DNA of 64,000 bases from UBA5364 sp050259235. Its GTDB lineage: Bacteria > Bacillota_I > Bacilli_A > RF39 > UBA660. The translations under genes were made by a program, and so were the position numbers. Below the pieces are notes generated by a model. That model had not been told where the DNA came from and searched no databases. It saw only the letters and a program-made list of their open reading frames with translations. Where the stretch lies: positions 186,001 to 250,000 of the forward strand of contig JBLNAG010000002.1 of assembly GCA_050259235.1 (NCBI GenBank), read 5' to 3'. Below are positions 16,375 through 25,827 of the stretch, one piece after another; position 1 is the first letter of the stretch; each line of letters begins with the position of its first letter.

Positions 16375-18602
16375 TATATTCTCTCATGGAAAGTTCTAGA
16401 AATTACTTCTTCTTGTTGCATTTTAGTTAAACGATTAAAATTAACAGCGTAACCACTAACTCTAATTGTTAATAATGGATATTTTTCAGGATTATTCATT
16501 GCATCAATTAATAAATCACGATTTAATACATTTATATTTAAATGATGTCCACCTTGTTTACAATAACCATCTAATATGGAAACTAAATTATTAATTTGTT
16601 CATCTTTAATTTTACCTAAAGATGCAGGGATAAGGGAAAGTGTATTTGATACACCATCTTCACATGAACATGCATAATTTAATTTAGCAACGGAATTAAG
16701 TGAAGCTAAAGCTCCAGAAAGATCTCTTTGATGCATAGGATTTGCTCCTGGTGCAAAAGGTTGTCCATCTTTTCTACCATCAGGGGTAGAACCTGTTTTT
16801 ATACCATAAACTACATTTGAAGTAATTGTAAGAACTGATAAAGTATGTTTTGCATTACGATATAATGAATGTTTTTTTAATTTTCTTGAAAATTCATCTG
16901 TAAGACTCACAGCAATACTATCTACTCTATCATCATCATTTCCATATTTAGGGTAATCACCAATTACTTCAAAATCATAGGCAATTCCCATTTCATTTCT
17001 AATTGGTTTTACTTTAGCATATCTAATAGCTGATAAAGAATCAACTGCTACTGAAAGTCCAGCTATTCCAAAAGCCATTAATCTTTCTACATTTGTATTA
17101 TGTAAGGCCATTTGACTAGCTTCATAGGCATATTTATCGTGCATATAGTGAATGATATTCATTGTATTAACATACATTTCAGCAAGTATTTCTAATACCT
17201 TATCATATTTATTCATGACCGTATCAAAATCTAATATTTCATCAGTTATTGGTTCTAAACCATTAATAATTACTTTTTTGTTATGTTCATCAATTCCACC
17301 ATTAATTGCATAAAGTAATGCTTTAGCTAAATTAGTACGAGCACCAAAAAATTGCATTTGCTTTCCTAATGTCATCGCTGATACACAACAAGCTATAGCA
17401 TAGTCATCACCATATATTGATCTCATTAATTCATCATTTTCATATTGGATTGAATCTGTTTCAATTGAAATTTTAGCACAATATTTTTTCCAATTACTTG
17501 GTAAATTATCACTCCACAAAACTGTCATATTAGGTTCAGGAGCACTCCCTAAATTAGTTAAAGTATGCAAATATCTAAATGAATTTTTAGTAACTAAACT
17601 CTTTCCTTCATTTGTCATACCACCAATAGATTCAGTAACCCAAGTAGGATCCCCTGCAAATAATTCATTATAATCCGGAGTTCTTAAGTGTCTTATTAAT
17701 CTTAATTTAATAATAAATTGATCAATCAATTCTTGTGCTTCTTCTTCAGTTATAACATTTTCATTTAAATCTTTTTCAATATAAATATCTAAGAATGTAG
17801 ATGTTCTACCTAATGAAGTAGCAGCCCCATTATTTTCTTTAGTACCTGCTAAATAACCAAAATATAAAAATTGAATTGCTTCTTTAGCATTACTAGCTGG
17901 GTTAGAAATATCAATCCCATATCTAGCAGCCATTCTTTTAATTGTTTCTAAAGCACGTATTTGTTCACTAACTTCTTCTCTTCTTCTTATTAAGTCATCT
18001 AACATATGTCCTTTTAATTTATCAAAATCCTCTTTTTTCTTTTCAATAAGATAATTAACTCCATATAGAGCAATTCTTCTATAATCTCCAATAATTCTTC
18101 CTCGACCATAAGCATCAGGTAAACCTGTTAGTAAACCACTATTTCTTGCTGCTTTAATTTCTGGAGTATAAACATCAAAAACACCATCATTATGAGTTTT
18201 ACGATATTCACAAAAATGTTTATCAATATCTTTATTTAAGCTATAACCATAAGCTTCTAAAGCCTTATGAACTAATCTAATTCCACCATAAGGGTTAACA
18301 ATTCTTTTAAGCGGTTCATCTGTTTGTAAGCCAAAAATAACTTCGTTGTCTTTATCTATATAACCAGGTTCAAAATTATTTATACCAGACATTTTATCAA
18401 CTTCAACATCTAATATTCCATTTTTTTGTTCTTTGTCTAATAATACTAAACATTTTTCCCATACCTTTTTAGTTTTAAAACTAATTGGTTTTAAAAATGA
18501 TTCATCTCCTAAATATTCAGTATAATTTTTCTTGATAAAATCTGAAACATTTATTTCAGTTTGCCAAACTCCTGGTACAAATTTTTCCCATATTTCTTTC
18601 AT
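16374..18602 (-). CDS. pflB: Formate C-acetyltransferase (pyruvate formate-lyase)
   Basis: Glycyl radical enzyme converting pyruvate and CoA to acetyl-CoA and formate, the anaerobic fate of pyruvate. At 742 residues it is full length. The catalytic Cys pair is visible in AIACCVSAM (about residue 405) and the radical glycine in RVSGYAVNF near the C-terminus. EPNMTVLWSDNLP and the choice of neighbours support Pfl rather than a diol dehydratase. The start is the ATG at 18602 after AGAAGGAAG; an in-frame upstream ATG lacks a ribosome site. The promoter is TTGACA (18685-18690) and TATAAT (18662-18667), spacer 17. Confidence 0.96.
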   Translation of the reverse strand: MKEIWEKFVPGVWQTEINVSDFIKKNYTEYLGDESFLKPISFKTKKVWEKCLVLLDKEQKNGILDVEVDKMSGINNFEPGYIDKDNEVIFGLQTDEPLKRIVNPYGGIRLVHKALEAYGYSLNKDIDKHFCEYRKTHNDGVFDVYTPEIKAARNSGLLTGLPDAYGRGRIIGDYRRIALYGVNYLIEKKKEDFDKLKGHMLDDLIRRREEVSEQIRALETIKRMAARYGIDISNPASNAKEAIQFLYFGYLAGTKENNGAATSLGRTSTFLDIYIEKDLNENVITEEEAQELIDQFIIKLRLIRHLRTPDYNELFAGDPTWVTESIGGMTNEGKSLVTKNSFRYLHTLTNLGSAPEPNMTVLWSDNLPSNWKKYCAKISIETDSIQYENDELMRSIYGDDYAIACCVSAMTLGKQMQFFGARTNLAKALLYAINGGIDEHNKKVIINGLEPITDEILDFDTVMNKYDKVLEILAEMYVNTMNIIHYMHDKYAYEASQMALHNTNVERLMAFGIAGLSVAVDSLSAIRYAKVKPIRNEMGIAYDFEVIGDYPKYGNDDDRVDSIAVSLTDEFSRKLKKHSLYRNAKHTLSVLTITSNVVYGIKTGSTPDGRKDGQPFAPGANPMHQRDLSGALASLNSVAKLNYACSCEDGVSNTLSLIPASLGKIKDEQINNLVSILDGYCKQGGHHLNINVLNRDLLIDAMNNPEKYPLLTIRVSGYAVNFNRLTKMQQEEVISRTFHERI

Positions 18603-18661
18603 ATAATTACTTCCTTCTACATAACGCTTTATTTTCGACATTATTTTTATCTTGTATTTAA

Positions 18662-18690
18662 ATTATACAAGGCGAACATATATATGTCAA
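18662..18690 (-). promoter_or_regulatory. pflB-pflA promoter
   Basis: Perfect consensus TTGACA (18685-18690) and TATAAT (18662-18667) on the minus strand with a 17-base spacer. Confidence 0.75.
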
Positions 18691-18705
18691 CAGACTTGAA
18701 TAAAA

Positions 18706-18726
18706 AAAACAGTAATTAACTGTTTT
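18706..18726 (-). terminator. Terminator after the gtrA-like gene
   Basis: AAAACAGT / ACTGTTTT arms with a 5-base loop at the end of the yfhO-gtrB-gtrA transcript. Confidence 0.75.
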
Positions 18727-18731
18727 AAAAT

Positions 18732-19127
18732 TTAATTATTTTTCTTATCCAATATTATTTTCATTATTAAATATGTAAGTGGTATGGAGAAAATAGCTGT
18801 AATAATAGCTCCATATTGTTTAGGAATATTTAACAAATCTACAATAATATATATACCAATAGTTTGAAAAAATAAATTTGGAATATTAGTTACTGGAAAA
18901 ACAATAAGCTTTTTCCATGTTGGCTTTATGCCAAAGGTAATATAGCAACTCAAAAAGAAGGAAATTAACATACTAATTATAAAAGCAATAAAATTAGCTA
19001 ATAAATAATTAATATATGGTAATAACGATAGATATACTAAATTATGATTAAAGGTATTAATTAAACCTATAATGACAAATTTAATAAATTTTTTATTAAA
19101 AAATGTTTTCCATATTTTATTTATCAT
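18732..19127 (-). CDS. GtrA family membrane protein
   Basis: Membrane protein of 131 residues with four transmembrane segments, the GtrA/GtcA fold. Family marks include KFVIIGLINTFNHNLVYL at the start and FFLSCYITFGIKPTW in the middle. GtrA proteins are thought to help flip a polyprenyl-phosphate-linked sugar across the membrane. The gene overlaps the upstream glycosyltransferase by 11 bases and is the last of a three-gene unit with the YfhO-like protein, which defines the likely job: the flippase step of a cell-surface glycosylation system. Confidence 0.85.
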   Translation of the reverse strand: MINKIWKTFFNKKFIKFVIIGLINTFNHNLVYLSLLPYINYLLANFIAFIISMLISFFLSCYITFGIKPTWKKLIVFPVTNIPNLFFQTIGIYIIVDLLNIPKQYGAIITAIFSIPLTYLIMKIILDKKNN

Positions 19128-20049
19128 ATTTCATATAATCTTTTATTATATAAGCAGGTCTTCTCTTAACTTCATAATAAGTACGTCCTAAATATTCTCC
19201 AATTATTCCAAGAGCTAATAATTGAAGTCCACCCATAAATAATATTATACACATGATAGATGCCCAACCTGAAACATCATTACCATAAATTAAAGTATTA
19301 ATTATAATATAAATAGTATATATAAATGCAGCCAAACTAACTAAAGTACCAAAAATAGTTGCTAATCTTAAGGGTACAGTAGTAAATGATACTATCCCCT
19401 CAATAGCATATTTAAATAAACCTAGGAAATTCCATTTTGTTTTTCCAGCTACTCTTTCCACATTTTCATATTCTATATATTTAGTATTATAACCAATCCA
19501 TGAAAAGAAACCTTTGGTAAAACGGTAATATTCCTTTAACTGTAGTAATGAATTAACTACTGACCTTTTCATCATTCTAAAATCACTTGCTCCATGTGCC
19601 ATTTTTATATCTGTCATAGTATTTATCAACTTATAAAATAATTTAGAGAAAAGTGATTTTATAATTGGTTCTCCAGTTCTCGTATTTCTATATGCAGCAA
19701 CGCAATCATAATCTTCAGTTTCTAATGTTGTAATCATTTCCTTTAATAGTTTAGGAGGCGTTTGCAAATCTGCATCCATTATTACAACATAATCACCCAC
19801 AGTTTTTTCAAGTGCTGCTAACATAGCTGATTCTTTGCCAAAATTACGACTAAAACTAATTACTTTAATATTTTTATGTGAATTATAAAGTTTTTTTAAA
19901 ATTGGTAAAGTTTTATCTACACTACCATCATCAATAAAAACTAATTCATAATCAATTTTTAATTTTTTTAACTCTTTAGTCACTTCTTCATAAAAAATTG
20001 GTATCATTTCTTCCTCATTATAACAAGGAACTACAACTGATAATTTCAC
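19117..20049 (-). CDS. Polyprenyl-phosphate glycosyltransferase (GtrB/CsbB type)
   Basis: GT2-family enzyme that transfers a sugar from a nucleotide donor to undecaprenyl phosphate on the inner face of the membrane. The 310 residues open with LSVVVPCYNEEEMIP, followed by ELVFIDDGSVDKT and the metal-binding DADLQTPP. Two C-terminal membrane segments (about 230-255 and 265-290) end in GEYLGRTYYEVKRRP, the hallmark of the GtrB/CsbB/Dpm1-like subgroup. The gene overlaps both neighbours. The sugar is unknown; GlcNAc in Bacillus CsbB is the nearest precedent. Confidence 0.9.
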   Translation of the reverse strand: MKLSVVVPCYNEEEMIPIFYEEVTKELKKLKIDYELVFIDDGSVDKTLPILKKLYNSHKNIKVISFSRNFGKESAMLAALEKTVGDYVVIMDADLQTPPKLLKEMITTLETEDYDCVAAYRNTRTGEPIIKSLFSKLFYKLINTMTDIKMAHGASDFRMMKRSVVNSLLQLKEYYRFTKGFFSWIGYNTKYIEYENVERVAGKTKWNFLGLFKYAIEGIVSFTTVPLRLATIFGTLVSLAAFIYTIYIIINTLIYGNDVSGWASIMCIILFMGGLQLLALGIIGEYLGRTYYEVKRRPAYIIKDYMKYDK

Positions 20050-22565
20050 TTCTTTTCCTTCTTTCTTTTCCGTTCAAAAAACATTAATATCATAAATGAT
20101 ATGATTCCGATAATACTTAATATACTTCCTATATTAAAACCTTTAGCTCTATAGCTGATTTCAATATTGTATTGTCCTTTATTAATAGGAAAACCAATAA
20201 AAGCCTTATTTACTTTTTCATATTTAGTTTCTTTTCCATTAACTAAAATAGTAAAACCTTCATCATAAGGTATAGTAGTAGCAAAATAACCATCCTTACT
20301 AATATTAATTGTTCCTACTATTTTATCACCTTTCGTCTTACTACTATCAACAATAAATGGATCAACATTATTTACTATCTCTTTCACAAGATTATAATCA
20401 AGTGTATGTAACTTTATATCTTGTATTTCAAAGTGTCCCTTACTAAATGTTACATTTATATCCTTGATTTCATTAGGAGAAGATGTTACATATTCAAAAT
20501 AATAATTATCATTAAAATATATCCATTGCTTACAAGTTAATTTATTAACAACATTATTTATTTCTATACTAATATCTCCCTCACTACAATTAGGGGCTTT
20601 CATAACATTAAATCTAATAAATAATATATTATCTTTAATAGGTTTATCTAACATAATTTTTACATTACTTTTATTAGAAGAATCTATAATAAATATATCA
20701 TCCTTTTTTTCTATCTTTAATTTTTTATCTGTAATATATTCATATTTAGGATTAAATTCCTTAATATTTGAAGTTATATTATTATTTACTATTTTATCAA
20801 CAGCGACATTATTTATTAATGATTCTAATGAATAGGGATAAATTAATTTATCAAATTCAGTATTACTAATAATTGATGCTGTTGCATATCCAATGGGCAA
20901 TACATTATTGTTTTTATATATACCTATTTCATTATTACTATTTATCTTAACATACCCAATTGGAATATTATCATCAGTTAAAATATATTTAACTCCCATA
21001 AGGGTTTCATACATAACATTATTAGTTTGAGTCATAATTATATTATTTCTATGGGGAATTGGGTTTAATGCAATATTATTAAAGAAATCATAATAATTAT
21101 TATTATGTGTAGATGAATACAGTGATGTTTGATAATATCTTATATCATAAATCTTATTACTAGTTACCGATGTATTGCCAATTATATTGTTAAAGCGATA
21201 AAAACTATCATCATTATCAATAGTTGATTTAATAAGCTGCTCATACTTTTTATCAAAGACTTTTTCATAATAGTCTTTACTAACATAATTTTCAGTACTA
21301 TTACTTATAAAATTAACTATTACTGCTATTAAAATAATTATAAGATAAGACAATAATTTTTTATTTTTATATATAAAGAAAATTAAGACAATCATTGTTA
21401 CAAGAATATCAATGTAGAAATATATTTCTTTATATCCCAAACAAAAAATAAGAATAATAGCAATAATCATAATACTATATAGTTTTTTTAAACTTATTTT
21501 TTTAGATTCTAAATCAGTAAAAAAAATGGCTATTAATAACGCAATTAAAGGTGCAAAAGGAATAAGTACTTTTGATCTTATATAAAGTGTCCCATTTAGA
21601 ATATATAGAAAAATAGGAGTAACTAATATTATAAGAATTAATATGCTTAATATTTTTTTTGATTTTTCCTTATTAAAAAGATTTATAATTAAGGCTATTA
21701 AGGCAATACCAGTAAATCCTATACCATAACTATTATATAGTAACCCACCTATATTTAATTTTGGTATTAATAAATCTATAATTTTTTGCGATGTCCCATC
21801 ACTCACTCGTCCTGATAAAATAGCTGACAAAGTAGGTATTAATAATACTGAAGACATTAGTATTCCTATTATCATAGGAGTTAAAAACTTAAAACTTTCC
21901 TTTATAAAAGATTTAAAAGTAGTTTTATTATTTAATTTCAAATATTTATATATACCATAAATAGCTAAAACTAATAATCCCCCCACACTATAATAATAGC
22001 TAGTCATTATCATTAAAAATACACTTATAATGTATAAACCCTTTTTATTTTCACTAAAATATTTATCTATACCAATTAAAGCTAATAGTAAAAAAGGCAT
22101 ATAATTAACAAACATCATATGTCTATGTGAATGAAAAATAAGTGAGGCAATTAAAATAAAGATAATAGATACAACTAATGATAATTGATTATTAAACTTA
22201 TTTTTCATAAGCCATACATAACATAAAAAACCACTTAATATAACTATTAATATATTTAATACAATCAAGTAATAAGTCATATCAATAAAAGGTAACATAT
22301 ATGAAAGCAAAATATATGGGCTTAATAATCCATAATAAGATAAATAATAAATATTTTGCCCTGCACCAACATTCAATGCAAAATTAGGAAATAATTTGCC
22401 TGTTTCATAAAATAAATTTCTAAAGTAATCTGGAAAAATAATATGTTGAAGCAACCAATCACTAGTTGAACCAAATAAATTGTTAATTCCCGTTGTTAAT
22501 AAAATCATCAAGATAGTAATAGCACTTATTATTAATAATGCTTTTAAATACATATTCCTTTTCAT
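20046..22565 (-). CDS. YfhO family membrane glycosyltransferase
   Basis: Very large membrane protein (839 residues) with about a dozen N-terminal transmembrane segments to around residue 420. A long extracellular domain follows, then one final membrane segment near the C-terminus (SILSIIGIISFMILMFF). This is the YfhO/GT-C-like layout. In Bacillus, YfhO takes the polyprenol-linked sugar made by CsbB and puts it on lipoteichoic acid. Residues near the front (SDWLLQHIIFPDYFR) carry the acidic residue expected in the first outer loop. ATG at 22565 after GAGG; a GTG two codons upstream is less likely. First gene of the gtr unit. Confidence 0.87.
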   Translation of the reverse strand: MKRNMYLKALLIISAITILMILLTTGINNLFGSTSDWLLQHIIFPDYFRNLFYETGKLFPNFALNVGAGQNIYYLSYYGLLSPYILLSYMLPFIDMTYYLIVLNILIVILSGFLCYVWLMKNKFNNQLSLVVSIIFILIASLIFHSHRHMMFVNYMPFLLLALIGIDKYFSENKKGLYIISVFLMIMTSYYYSVGGLLVLAIYGIYKYLKLNNKTTFKSFIKESFKFLTPMIIGILMSSVLLIPTLSAILSGRVSDGTSQKIIDLLIPKLNIGGLLYNSYGIGFTGIALIALIINLFNKEKSKKILSILILIILVTPIFLYILNGTLYIRSKVLIPFAPLIALLIAIFFTDLESKKISLKKLYSIMIIAIILIFCLGYKEIYFYIDILVTMIVLIFFIYKNKKLLSYLIIILIAVIVNFISNSTENYVSKDYYEKVFDKKYEQLIKSTIDNDDSFYRFNNIIGNTSVTSNKIYDIRYYQTSLYSSTHNNNYYDFFNNIALNPIPHRNNIIMTQTNNVMYETLMGVKYILTDDNIPIGYVKINSNNEIGIYKNNNVLPIGYATASIISNTEFDKLIYPYSLESLINNVAVDKIVNNNITSNIKEFNPKYEYITDKKLKIEKKDDIFIIDSSNKSNVKIMLDKPIKDNILFIRFNVMKAPNCSEGDISIEINNVVNKLTCKQWIYFNDNYYFEYVTSSPNEIKDINVTFSKGHFEIQDIKLHTLDYNLVKEIVNNVDPFIVDSSKTKGDKIVGTINISKDGYFATTIPYDEGFTILVNGKETKYEKVNKAFIGFPINKGQYNIEISYRAKGFNIGSILSIIGIISFMILMFFERKRKKEKK

Positions 22566-22630
22566 AATCACGCCTCTTCATCAATTATATCATAAATCTA
22601 CTTTTATAAACCACTTCATTATATAGTGAA

Positions 22631-22650
22631 AAAACAGTAAAAACTGTTTT
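22631..22650 (-). terminator. Terminator after the SpoIIID-like gene
   Basis: AAAACAGT / ACTGTTTT arms with a 4-base loop overlapping the stop at 22650; the stem equals that at 18706-18726. Confidence 0.7.
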
Positions 22651-22958
22651 TATTTTCTTTTGGAACCTGTAAATTTACCTATTTCATCTTTAATATAATC
22701 ATTATTTTCGGCGTAAGTTTTTCCACCTTTTATTACTGCTTCTATCTTGTTTTGCTTAATTTTTTCTTGAATTACATCATATACATCTTTTCCAAGATCA
22801 TTAATAATTATTGGATCATGCAAATATCTTTGGACAGACGATTCAGGTATTCCAGTTGCGGCACTTACTTCTTCTATACTACCGCCATGTTCAAAAAAGT
22901 ACTTAGCAACCTTTAATATTTTTAATCTTTTTTCCTCTTCTTGTTCTTTACTTAGCAT
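22650..22958 (-). CDS. SpoIIID-like helix-turn-helix regulator
   Basis: DNA-binding protein of 102 residues. The helix-turn-helix spans about residues 27-48 (GSIEEVSAATGIPESSVQRYL), preceded by a helix LKILKVAKYFFEHG, and the basic C-terminus reads VIKGGKTYAENN. SpoIIID, the mother-cell regulator of sporulation, has the same order: a helix KIGKYIVE, a helix-turn-helix and a basic tail with RGGEATK. The match is by pattern and moderate. The promoter has an extended -10 of vegetative type (TGATATAAT), not an obvious sigma-E element, which argues for caution. It is divergent from the cell-wall hydrolase gene. GGGAGGAT precedes the ATG. Confidence 0.6.
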   Translation of the reverse strand: MLSKEQEEEKRLKILKVAKYFFEHGGSIEEVSAATGIPESSVQRYLHDPIIINDLGKDVYDVIQEKIKQNKIEAVIKGGKTYAENNDYIKDEIGKFTGSKRK

Positions 22959-23017
22959 ATATATCCTCCCGCCTTGACACGAAAAATGTCTAAATATATT
23001 ATATCACATTATCAGGG

Positions 23018-23047
23018 TTGACATGCAAGTTTTATATATGTTAAACT
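23018..23047 (+). promoter_or_regulatory. Promoter of the cell-wall hydrolase gene
   Basis: TTGACA at 23018-23023 and TAAACT at 23042-23047, spacer 18, upstream of the ATG at 23080. Confidence 0.55.
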
Positions 23048-23079
23048 AAGTCATTCTATTTAGAAAGGGAGCGATAAAA

Positions 23080-24279
23080 ATGAGGGATAGAATAATAATT
23101 GGCAAAAAGGGCAATACATTTTACTGCTTAATCGGCAATAAAAATGAACAAAGAAAGGAAGTGATAGGAACAACAAATATTGAAAAAAAATATATAAGTG
23201 ATTTGTTGAATGTAGAAATAATTAATTTTAAAATATGGGATAACTTATTAGTTGTAAAAACAAATGATGACTTAGTTGTGATTGAAAACTACTTACAAAT
23301 AAATCATGATAAGGTTTTTAAAAATTTTAATAAAAAGTTATCTTCATTTACAGTAGGAAGACTTGCTAATAGAAGTTTAGCATTACAGAAGAAGAATAAT
23401 CATAAAAAAGCCCAAGTTAGTGTAAAAATATTATGTTACGCTACTCTAATGGGTGTACTAATGTTACCGGTTAATCTTGATGCTTCAAATAATTTTAGCC
23501 ATAAAATAAAGGAAGAAACAGGAAATGTTACTCAAAAGATAAATCAATCTGAATCAGTAAAATCTATTGTTACTGAACAGCCAAAAGTTACTAATGAAAC
23601 TGTGGTTGTTGAAAAAAAGGAAGAAACAAAGGTTGACCCACAAGAAGAATATTTCAAAAGTAAAGTAAAAGAATATAGTGAAATGTACTTCATAAATTAT
23701 GATAGGGCCTTACAGTTAGTTGAACAAAATAAAGAACGTATTAAAAACGAATATGAAAATGAAGAAGTAGGTATCATTCGCGTCTTAGCAGAAGAGTTTT
23801 ATAATAATCCTAATATTAATAAGAAAGTAATCGTATCTAATATGTCACATCCTCAACGTGAAAAATTACTATTAAAATTTGCTAGCATACATGGTATAAA
23901 AGATATTGATACAGCAGCTACAATCCTTGCTATTCATCGTTTAGAAACAGGAAATAGTGAATCAGAAGCATGTATCTATAAAAACAATTTTGGTGGTCTT
24001 AAAACCAAAGGTGACAATGGGGACTATTATGTCATGAGTTTTAAAACTCCCGAAATAGGTGCAGAAGCTATGATTAATAGTTTTATTAATATAAGAAATA
24101 GAGCAAAGGAAAAATCAAGTTATAACCCTAATCGCTCATTAGAACAAAACATTAACTCTATATATTGTGGTGAGTCATCATGGCCTATTAAGGTCAGGGA
24201 ATTAAAGCGTGAGGTTATGAATGAATATAACTTAGGTGAATATGTGAGTATAGAAAAACCAAAAATATTAATAAGATAA
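23080..24279 (+). CDS. Membrane-anchored glucosaminidase-like cell-wall hydrolase
   Basis: A 399-residue protein with an unusual order. About 110 cytoplasmic residues come first, then one membrane segment (about 113-130, ILCYATLMGVLMLPVNL), a charged linker of about 60 residues, and a C-terminal enzyme-like domain (about 265-385). The last domain contains HRLETGNSESEACIYKNNFG and FKTPEIGAEAMINSFI, resembling GH73 / lysozyme-fold glucosaminidases in which the Glu is catalytic and the NNxFG strand follows. It should act on peptidoglycan outside the membrane. The cytoplasmic head may sense or localise it. AAAGGGAGCG precedes the ATG. Confidence 0.68.
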   Translation: MRDRIIIGKKGNTFYCLIGNKNEQRKEVIGTTNIEKKYISDLLNVEIINFKIWDNLLVVKTNDDLVVIENYLQINHDKVFKNFNKKLSSFTVGRLANRSLALQKKNNHKKAQVSVKILCYATLMGVLMLPVNLDASNNFSHKIKEETGNVTQKINQSESVKSIVTEQPKVTNETVVVEKKEETKVDPQEEYFKSKVKEYSEMYFINYDRALQLVEQNKERIKNEYENEEVGIIRVLAEEFYNNPNINKKVIVSNMSHPQREKLLLKFASIHGIKDIDTAATILAIHRLETGNSESEACIYKNNFGGLKTKGDNGDYYVMSFKTPEIGAEAMINSFINIRNRAKEKSSYNPNRSLEQNINSIYCGESSWPIKVRELKREVMNEYNLGEYVSIEKPKILIR

Positions 24280-24303
24280 AAAAGAAGATTACTCTTCTTT
24301 TTT
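24278..24303. terminator. Bidirectional terminator between 23080 and 24289 genes
   Basis: AAAAAAGAAGA / TCTTCTTTTTT arms with a 4-base loop between convergent genes; A and T runs on both flanks. Confidence 0.75.
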
Positions 24304-24699
24304 TCTTCTTTTTTTAAAATATTCATCAATATTTTTTTGAGTAGCAATCGCCATTTTATCTACTGGAGGTTTCATTAACACAAATTCAATAATATTTATT
24401 ATTACTATCACTATTATCTCCGTTATAGTAAATTTAATTAACCAGTAAAAAATAATATTAAATAATGAAGTCATAATTAAAAAAGAAATCATAATATCTT
24501 TTTTTGTTATATTAATCTTCTTAGATAAAGGTAGCATAATACCTCTATCCAAAACTAAATAATTATAAAAAGGTACTATTAGTATATGAATACTATATAA
24601 ATTAGGCATTCCAATAAGGTATAGACAAACAAAATGTGTCATTAACATTATGAATATATAACTAAAAGAATACTTAAGTACTTGGAAATTTATTTTCAT
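24289..24699 (-). CDS. Small polytopic membrane protein
   Basis: Not assigned to a family. The 136 residues hold about four transmembrane segments (around 8-30, 36-55, 70-88 and 90-108) and a basic C-terminal tail (KKRRKKEE) facing the cytoplasm. The start is the ATG at 24699 with GAAGTGAT upstream; a TTG one codon earlier is possible. It overlaps the convergent terminator at its 3' end. It is downstream of corA on the same strand with 30 bases between them, so the two may be cotranscribed. Confidence 0.6.
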   Translation of the reverse strand: MKINFQVLKYSFSYIFIMLMTHFVCLYLIGMPNLYSIHILIVPFYNYLVLDRGIMLPLSKKINITKKDIMISFLIMTSLFNIIFYWLIKFTITEIIVIVIINIIEFVLMKPPVDKMAIATQKNIDEYFKKRRKKEE

Positions 24700-24729
24700 C
24701 AAATCACTTCTTTCAAATATTAATGACTT

Positions 24730-25668
24730 TTATAGCATACCTTTCTTTTTTAAAATAAGAGCAACCAAAAGGGCTAAAAGAAATGCCACTCCAATAATTA
24801 TATATACAGCAAAATTGTTGTTAGCAATAAAGTCTAAAGGTACATTCATTCCCATAAATGATGCAATCATTGTTGGTATTGTTGATACAATTGTAATACC
24901 TGCTAAAAACTTCATTATACCATTTAAATTATTCGAAATAACTGTAGCGTAAGTATCAGATACACTAGAGAGAATTTCACGATATATATTAGCAGATTCA
25001 ATTCCTTGCTTACTTTCAATAATAGCATCCTCTAATAAGTCTAAATCTTCCGTATATAAATTTAAAACAGTCCCTTTAGCTAATTTTTCCAAAATAAGAT
25101 CATTAGCTTTCAAACTTGTAACAAAGTAAACTAAACTCTTTTGAATATCCATCAAATTTAACAAAGCTTCATTAGAGGTAGATTTAATTAGTATTTTTTC
25201 TCTAGCTTCAATTCCATTATTAATCAAATTAAGATATTTAACATATGAAACAGCAACACGATATAATAATTGAATTATAAATCTAGTCTTTTTAGCAGTA
25301 TATAAAGCTTTAATTTTATTATTTCTTATATCATTTAAAACTTCAGCTTGTTCTAGTGCTACCGTCACTAAATATCCTTTATTCGTTATAATACCAAGAG
25401 GCATAGTCGCATACTTAGTTTTATTTTTTTTATCTTCAATTACCGGAACGTCAATAACAATTAATGTTGCTTCACCTTCACTATCAATTCTAGGTAATTC
25501 TTCTTTATCAAGCATTTTAATAATCAGATTTTCAGGGATTTTTGTTCCTTGAACAACAATTTTAATTTCTTCTGGCGTTGGATTAACTAAGTCTATCCAC
25601 GTATTAGTTTCAATTTTAGGCATCCTTTTGATGTTTCCTTCTTCTGCTGTCTTATATATATTTAACAT
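24730..25668 (-). CDS. corA: CorA family magnesium/divalent cation channel
   Basis: Homopentameric Mg2+ channel. The 312 residues show a long cytoplasmic funnel domain, long helices (about 140-240), and two C-terminal membrane segments. The selectivity motif lies in FMGMNVPLDF (GMN at about residue 273), and the short tail is basic (LKKKGML). This is the complete CorA plan at normal length. The promoter region 25669-25740 contains a TATAAT-like element. CorA is usually controlled by cytoplasmic Mg2+ directly; no Mg2+ riboswitch was seen in the short leader. Confidence 0.93.
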   Translation of the reverse strand: MLNIYKTAEEGNIKRMPKIETNTWIDLVNPTPEEIKIVVQGTKIPENLIIKMLDKEELPRIDSEGEATLIVIDVPVIEDKKNKTKYATMPLGIITNKGYLVTVALEQAEVLNDIRNNKIKALYTAKKTRFIIQLLYRVAVSYVKYLNLINNGIEAREKILIKSTSNEALLNLMDIQKSLVYFVTSLKANDLILEKLAKGTVLNLYTEDLDLLEDAIIESKQGIESANIYREILSSVSDTYATVISNNLNGIMKFLAGITIVSTIPTMIASFMGMNVPLDFIANNNFAVYIIIGVAFLLALLVALILKKKGML

Positions 25669-25827
25669 CCTATCAACCCCATTCTCTTAGAAAATTATAC
25701 CATAAAATAGTTTTTTTTAATCTCCTTTTAATTATTGTTTACAATTTATTATCATTTAAATAATATATCATTTTACCTTTACATTACTTAATACCTTGAA
25801 TAGTATAAAGTGAAAGGAGTTAAGGTC

